A stretch of DNA of 64,000 nucleotides. Source: Vombatus ursinus (lineage: Eukaryota > Chordata > Mammalia > Diprotodontia > Vombatidae). Positions 59,348 to 64,000 of this stretch are shown here, piece by piece. A program made the translations under genes and the position numbers. The stretch is taken from positions 23,083,665 to 23,147,664 of the forward strand of contig NW_020954610.1 of the NCBI RefSeq assembly GCF_900497805.2. The letters are read 5' to 3'. The stretch's first letter is position 1, and each line of letters starts with the position of its first letter. The notes beneath the pieces were generated by a model that searched no databases, had not been told where the DNA came from, and worked only from the letters and a program-made list of their open reading frames with translations.

Positions 59348-60073
59348 CTCTTCCCTTAACCATAGATTTTACAGGTATATATTTCTACATTCACCTAATT
59401 TACTTATGATATTGTCCTTTACAATTAAATCATTTATTCTTCTTAAATTTATCTTGTGTTTGTTGTGAGATGTTGGCCTATGCCTAGTTTCTGATAAACT
59501 CCTTTGAATTTTTCCCTGCAATTTTTGTCAACTGGTGAGTATTTGCCCTCAAAGCTTAGATATATGGATTTTTTTTTAAAAAAAATTGATTATTATGGTC
59601 ATTTATTACTGTGTGTTGTGTACCTAATCTATTACACTGATTGACCAATCTATTTTTTAGCCAGTACTAGATCATTTCTTGATGACCTTTTTCTTAATAT
59701 AGTATAAAATCTGGAAGTCCTAGTCTGTCTTCCACCACATTTTAAAAAAAATGTGTTCCCTTGATATTTTTGACTGTTTATTCTTCTAGATATTTTTTTA
59801 AAATTAAATACTAAAACTTAGAAAATAAGAAAAGGAAAAAAAAACATTGTCATGTGTACAGCATAATGTAAGAGAAGATTCAAAATATACAGCAATAAAT
59901 TTCCATTTCAAGAAAACCTATATAATAAATACTACACATTGTGTTCAGAGCTTTCCATCTTTTCTTTGATTCCTTGTAAGTTTTCTTTTGTTCTATGCTG
60001 TGCACTTTTTACTTTGTTCTTTTTTTCCCCCTCCTCCCCCACCCCCACCCCGGAAGGTTATAATTAAGTGCAA

Positions 60074-60080
60074 ACACACA

Positions 60081-60118
<38 letters not shown>

Positions 60119-60125
60119 CACACAC
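60074..60125. repeat. (CA)n microsatellite
   Basis: CA units with two interruptions, just after a C-rich tract (60027-60052). Confidence 0.95.
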
Positions 60126-60269
60126 AAGATATTCATTCAATAATATCAAGTGTTAGCCAAAAACAATATCACAAGTTCATGAGACATTGTATTGCAACTA
60201 GATTTATTATAAGAGAAATGAGCGTGCATGCCTAAGCAAATGCAAAATGTTCACAGTCCAAGCTGGTTT

Positions 60270-60330
60270 ATTTATGATTTTTTTTGTTTTCTTTTTTTGG
60301 TTTTTTTGGTTTTTTTGTTTTTTTTTTTAT
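60270..60330. repeat. T-rich / (TTTTTTGG)n tract
   Basis: Imperfect T-runs with GG or G interruptions. Could be an expanded A-tail of a minus-strand retroelement, but no body was recognised beside it. Confidence 0.8.
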
Positions 60331-60334
60331 GAAA

Positions 60335-62080
60335 TTACAACAAAGGAAGAAGGAGGAAACAGCTATCTCCTAAATGGGAGTGGCAGGAGAGGAGAAATCA
60401 TGATCAATTAAGGTGACAAAAGCATCATTCTTTTCCTTCCAGAAAATTATGAAGATAAGAAGATCTGTTTATCTTCAAGGGTCCCAGATGCACAAGCAAT
60501 TTCCAAGTCTAGTGCAGACTGACTGGCACCTGTCTTGACTCCCAAGGACACACAGGGATTCCAGTTGAGATTGTAAAAAATAAATTATATCAGTTGGGGG
60601 GGGTCATCCTTGACACATTCAGGGCTTTTTGCATACTCTAGGTCCAGTGTTTCTGGAAAATATGGCAACTACAAAGGGCATGTTCAGGAGACCTCTTAAC
60701 ACAAGATTGTTAGAATTAGATTATATAATTAATTAGCAACCTTCAATTTTATGTATTTGCTTATTTATCATTAACACAAAATAGACATTTGCTATGAGTA
60801 GTGTTGCTTTGTTCATGCCTCCTACAGCCATCAACAAGAATATCAAGAAGTTAGAGATATATGATTATGTCTTCAGGCCAGAAGTTCTCAGCATCCTCAC
60901 TCTGTCCCACCAAGTTTTTTGATTAGACTTTGAATCTGGTTAAAAAAAAAAAAGACTGATCTTAATTATCAAACACACCATAGTGGGAACAGTATGTTTT
61001 GCTAATCAAGGTAACCAACCCCTGTCACCTTCAAGGTCAAGACAAAAATCTCAGGGAGTGTATGGTGTGCAAAGGAGGGAAATCAAAGTGTAAGATATTG
61101 GAAATTTACTTCTCAATTCTGCAGGCATTCACCTACATTATCTTGCTCTCCTTGACTATACCTTCAGGAACCATGCCCAAGACAGATTTACAGTCTATCA
61201 ACTGAGGAATCTTAGAAGCAACAGGACAACTTTGTTCAAGTATTTGAAGTTCTGTTATATGGAAGAGAAGGTAGACTTTTTTGTCTTGTCCTCAGAAAGC
61301 AAAATTGCTGAAAATTGCAGAGAGATTTTCCCCTTATATAAGGGGGAAAAAGAGAACTTGCCAACAGTTAGAGGTATCCAAATTTTAAATGAGCTGTGTG
61401 GGGTGATAGTAGGTTACCCTTCAGAAGATCACTAACTAGATCAGGGTAACCTGGCTTTGACAATAAGCAGTTAAGTAGCTGAAAGTACTTAACACTCCTT
61501 CAGCTATGTAGAAGCACCAGAGCTTAGCAACAAGGCAACAAAATAATTAATTAGAACAGCAAACTACCAGATGGAGGCTTCTACCCCCTTCTTATCCCTT
61601 ATCCTTTCCTGGAAGTTATACCTCAGGTGAGCTCTTTCTCACTCCTGCATCTCAACTCATTAAGTCTGATGTTCATGGGTTTTTCCTCTTACTAAAATAT
61701 GTTGGTGCTCTAGAAATGATGCCTTCCTATCAATTGAAATTATATTAAACAAATTATTTGTGGGTCTATTTTTTAAAGTTTGCCCTAGGAATCAAAAGTC
61801 ATAGTGAAGGCTTCGTCCTTCACTAGCAATCTTCAAGCAAACAGTAAAGGATTACATCTTGGGGTTGATGTAGAAAGGATTAAATATACAGATATAGTTT
61901 GAACTATATCATCTCTAAGGCCTTCTTTGTTTTTAGATTTTGATGTTATATTATTTTCTTAACAGAATAGAAAGAAAAGGTCCAGTAGAATTTTAATGAT
62001 GTTTGTATGAGCAAAGAAACTATTTAATAAAATGTAAATTTCCTATTTAAAAGTTCCACCAAGAAAACTGGAGTAGTTCT
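60335..62080. other. Unassigned stretch, two adjacent short frames
   Basis: Frames at 60999-61205 (68 codons) and 61232-61435 (67 codons) lie close together in different phases. Neither matches a family I know, and there is no clear intron boundary. Could be one decayed old element frame or chance. Confidence 0.35.
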
Positions 62081-62084
62081 CCTT

Positions 62085-62325
62085 GACTTTCTTTAATTCC
62101 CAGCTAAAATCTCACCTTCTATAGGAAGCCTTTCCCTACTTTTCTTAATTCTAGTGCCTTCCCTCTCTTAATTATTGCTCATTTACCCTGTATATAGTTT
62201 TCTTTTCATATTGTCTCCCTCACTAGATTGCAAGCTCTTTGAGGGCAGGGACTGTCTTTTGCCTCTTTCTGTACCCACATAGCTAGCACACAGTAGGTGC
62301 TTAATAAATGTTTTTGGATTGAGTG
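62085..62325 (+). mobile_element. L2 LINE 3' end
   Basis: GCAAGCTCTTTGAGGGCAGG, GACTGTCTTTTGCCTCTTTC, CACACAGTAGGTGCTTAATA and a final AAATGTTTTTGGATTGAGTG. The clearest L2 end in the window. Confidence 0.85.
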
Positions 62326-62579
62326 ATCATTTCTCATCCCACTTCCCTCATTCTCTCATGGTAACTGTAGTTACCATGAATTGATGGAAATTGGAAAAGA
62401 AGAGATGAGTGGATCAACAGAGTTACTTGCTAACATTTCATTGCCATTTGTTCCTCCAAATGGAGATTTTTTTTTTCTCCTCCTACCTTCGAATGCTGTA
62501 TGGATGCCATTACCTTTCCTGCAATTTTAAAATTCTAGATGAAGTTCTTAAAAGAAAAACTGCAAACAATTAAGAATTT

Positions 62580-63730
62580 TATGAAAGAATGTTCCACATT
62601 AATTAGAGACATAAAAATCAAAACAACCAATCCTAGAGTTTTGTCTCATACTCAGTAAAACAAAAAAAAAAGACAAAAATGGGAATAGTTAATGTTCTAG
62701 GGAATATAGAAAGATAGATGTACTAGTATATTTTGTTGGAATTATGAATTAATGCAACCTTTTGGAAAGCAGTTTGGGAGTATGAAAATAAAGTAACAAA
62801 AAACCCATACCTTTGGAACCAGAGGTTCTACCACTAGGCAAGTCTCTTAAAGATGTCATAGAAAAAAAAAGAAAGTACTTATAGTACTTTTGTAGAATAG
62901 AGTCTTACTTTGGGTGAGAAGTTGGATTTAATTACATTCCCAATGCCTTTGTCTAAACTAAGATTCTAATTTTATTATTTCAATAGTACCCCTGAGGGAT
63001 TTAGTTCCTTTAGAGGTGAGAAGTACTTTCTTGACAGTGAAGTTTTTAAAACACTGACACAAGCTACCAAGAGAAGTGATGACATTTTCCACTCTATCGA
63101 TCTTTTAAAATAAAATAGGTTCTTACATATTGGATTCTTATAGTAACATACTTATAGTAACACTTATAGTGACAAAGTACTAGAAACAAAATAGATGCTC
63201 CTCGACTGGAAAATGGCTAAATAAGTCATAGTACTTGAATTGACTGAATTATCAGTATGGTTTTAACATGATAAATACATTGAAAACAGAAAAGAACAGA
63301 AACACTTCCTTGGACCTTTGTAAAGTGAAGTAAACAGAGCTAAAAAAAATAATAAACACAATGACTACAAAAATTTGAATGGAAAGAAAAACAGAAACAA
63401 AACAATATAATGGGAATGTTGCAAAATTGAAAAAAAGAAAACAGTCATGGCCCCAAAGAAGATATATGAGAAGACACTTGCCCCCTGGCTTTTGGAGACA
63501 TGGCAAGTCTGTGAGTATGGAACATGAAACATATTTTCAGATATTTTTGATGTATCAATCAGTAATTGCTGATTTTTCCCCAGTCTTACTGTTTTTAATT
63601 TTTTTCTCTAAAAAATTATTCTTCACTTTATAAGATAGCTGTCTGGGACAGGAGAGAGATGGGATAAAGGAGGAAATTTAGAAAATGTAAAAATGAATTG
63701 GCAATAATTTTAAAGCATCACAGATTGTTT
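62580..63730 (+). mobile_element. Old L1 ORF2 C-terminus and 3' UTR, split by an insertion
   Basis: 62580-62896 is the ORF2 C-terminal region (broken peptides RDIKIKTTNP and NYELMQPFGKQFG). 63156-63250 resumes with ATAGATGCTCCTCGACTGGA (L1: dARCPS-type segment), and 63340-63560 is an older marsupial L1 3' UTR (TCATGGCCCCAAAGAAGATA) that differs from the G-rich 3' UTR of the younger copies. About 260 bp of unrelated DNA at 62897-63155 splits it. Confidence 0.72.
62897..63155. repeat. Unidentified insertion in old L1
   Basis: Begins AATAGAGTCTTACTTTGGGT and ends near CTTATAGTAACATAC. Its edges are defined only by the break in L1 homology, with TACTTATAGTA-like sequence on both sides. Family unknown. 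Confidence 0.5.
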
Positions 63731-63829
63731 TCAGTTTTCCAATTCTTATCAATTATTTACCTTTTTATTTTAATGATAAGATAGTATTGAGCAGTAACCA
63801 TAGCATGTAAGCTTCATGGAGGAAAGTTT

Positions 63830-63905
63830 TTTGTTTCCTCCTTCCTTTATTTCCTTCTTTCTTTTCTTCCTTCATTCCTTCCTTCTTTCCTCTTCTGTCT
63901 CTTAT
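63830..63905. repeat. (CCTT/TTTC)n pyrimidine tract
   Basis: Imperfect CTTCCTT units. It makes a Lys/Glu-rich false frame on the minus strand (63765-63962). Confidence 0.92.
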
Positions 63906-64000
63906 TTTTTTATCTCTATTTACCATGTCTATTATTAATAAAATCATGTTGATTGATAACACTATCTAAAATGTTCAGTTCAAGAAAGTTCAGTGATGAT

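Larger units (their letters stand above)
55291..59800 (-). mobile_element. L1 'D', old minus-strand element hit by two later L1s
   Basis: Its parts: A-tail and tip of the 3' end at 55291-55340, 3' UTR and ORF2 C-terminal region at 57557-58777, and further ORF2 at 59348-59800. The sequence stays in register across both gaps. TATTTCATTACATATTTCCC breaks off at 55340 and the next part of the same 3' end resumes at 57557; TCATTTGGTCAAAAACTTTT continues into CCATAGATTTTACAGG after 59358. The ORF2 segment near 59620-59700 reads, in reverse, as LRNRLVDQWNRLGT-like, as at 56.05 kb. Highly diverged; oldest of the three. Confidence 0.75.

Noticed and set aside
60999-61435. Two neighbouring short frames as a possible two-exon gene
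   Set aside because: Different phases, no convincing GT...AG boundary and no homology.
1-64000. Search for CRISPR arrays, bacterial operons, tRNA or rRNA genes
   Set aside because: The regular repeats are all microsatellites, and the SINE heads are tRNA-derived rather than tRNA genes. The repeat content is clearly mammalian.

Overview
The window reads as gene-poor, AT-rich nuclear DNA of a marsupial mammal. The evidence is the repeat set: marsupial-type L1 and ORF2-less HAL1 (half-L1) elements with their characteristic 3' ends, tRNA/core-type SINEs beginning near GCTAGGTGG and ending in (CAA)n, MIR and L2 fossils, an RTE-clade LINE and a BovB LINE. I see none of the Australian-type SINE copies I would expect in a dasyurid or kangaroo, which mildly favours a didelphid such as Monodelphis. 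The species call is inference. I found no host protein-coding exon, tRNA, rRNA or CRISPR array that I can support. Nearly every open reading frame is either a decayed retrotransposon frame or chance.

Layout. 1-915: L1 with most of ORF2 deleted. 0.9-4.7 kb: unassigned sequence with a small L2 fossil. 4.7-5.7 kb: HAL1 with target-site duplications and an inverted 5' end. 5.8-18 kb: SINE, MIR and L2 fossils between unassigned stretches. 18.6-21.9 kb: decayed RTE LINE, minus strand, with endonuclease and RT still recognisable. 22.7-24.3 kb: HAL1/L1 ORF1 fragment and an RTE-like repeat. 26.8-27.6 kb: hAT-type DNA transposon with terminal inverted repeats, 8-bp duplications and a SINE inside. 27.8-32 kb: old L1 fragments in both orientations. 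32-37 kb: MIR fossils and microsatellites.

37.7-45.1 kb is a three-level nest on the minus strand: an L1 split by a HAL1 that is itself split by another L1. 47.5-52.2 kb is a nearly complete but dead L1 lacking ORF1. 52.3-53.5 kb is a BovB 5' half. 55.3-59.8 kb is a second nest, an old minus-strand L1 hit by two plus-strand L1s. 62.6-63.7 kb is an old L1 3' end carrying an unidentified insertion.

Nothing here works together as a pathway. The biology is a record of successive retrotransposition. The most useful results are the order of insertions shown by split frames and target-site duplications, a repeat family I cannot name that occurs four times, and the co-occurrence of L1, HAL1, RTE and BovB. 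I did not find a new molecular system.
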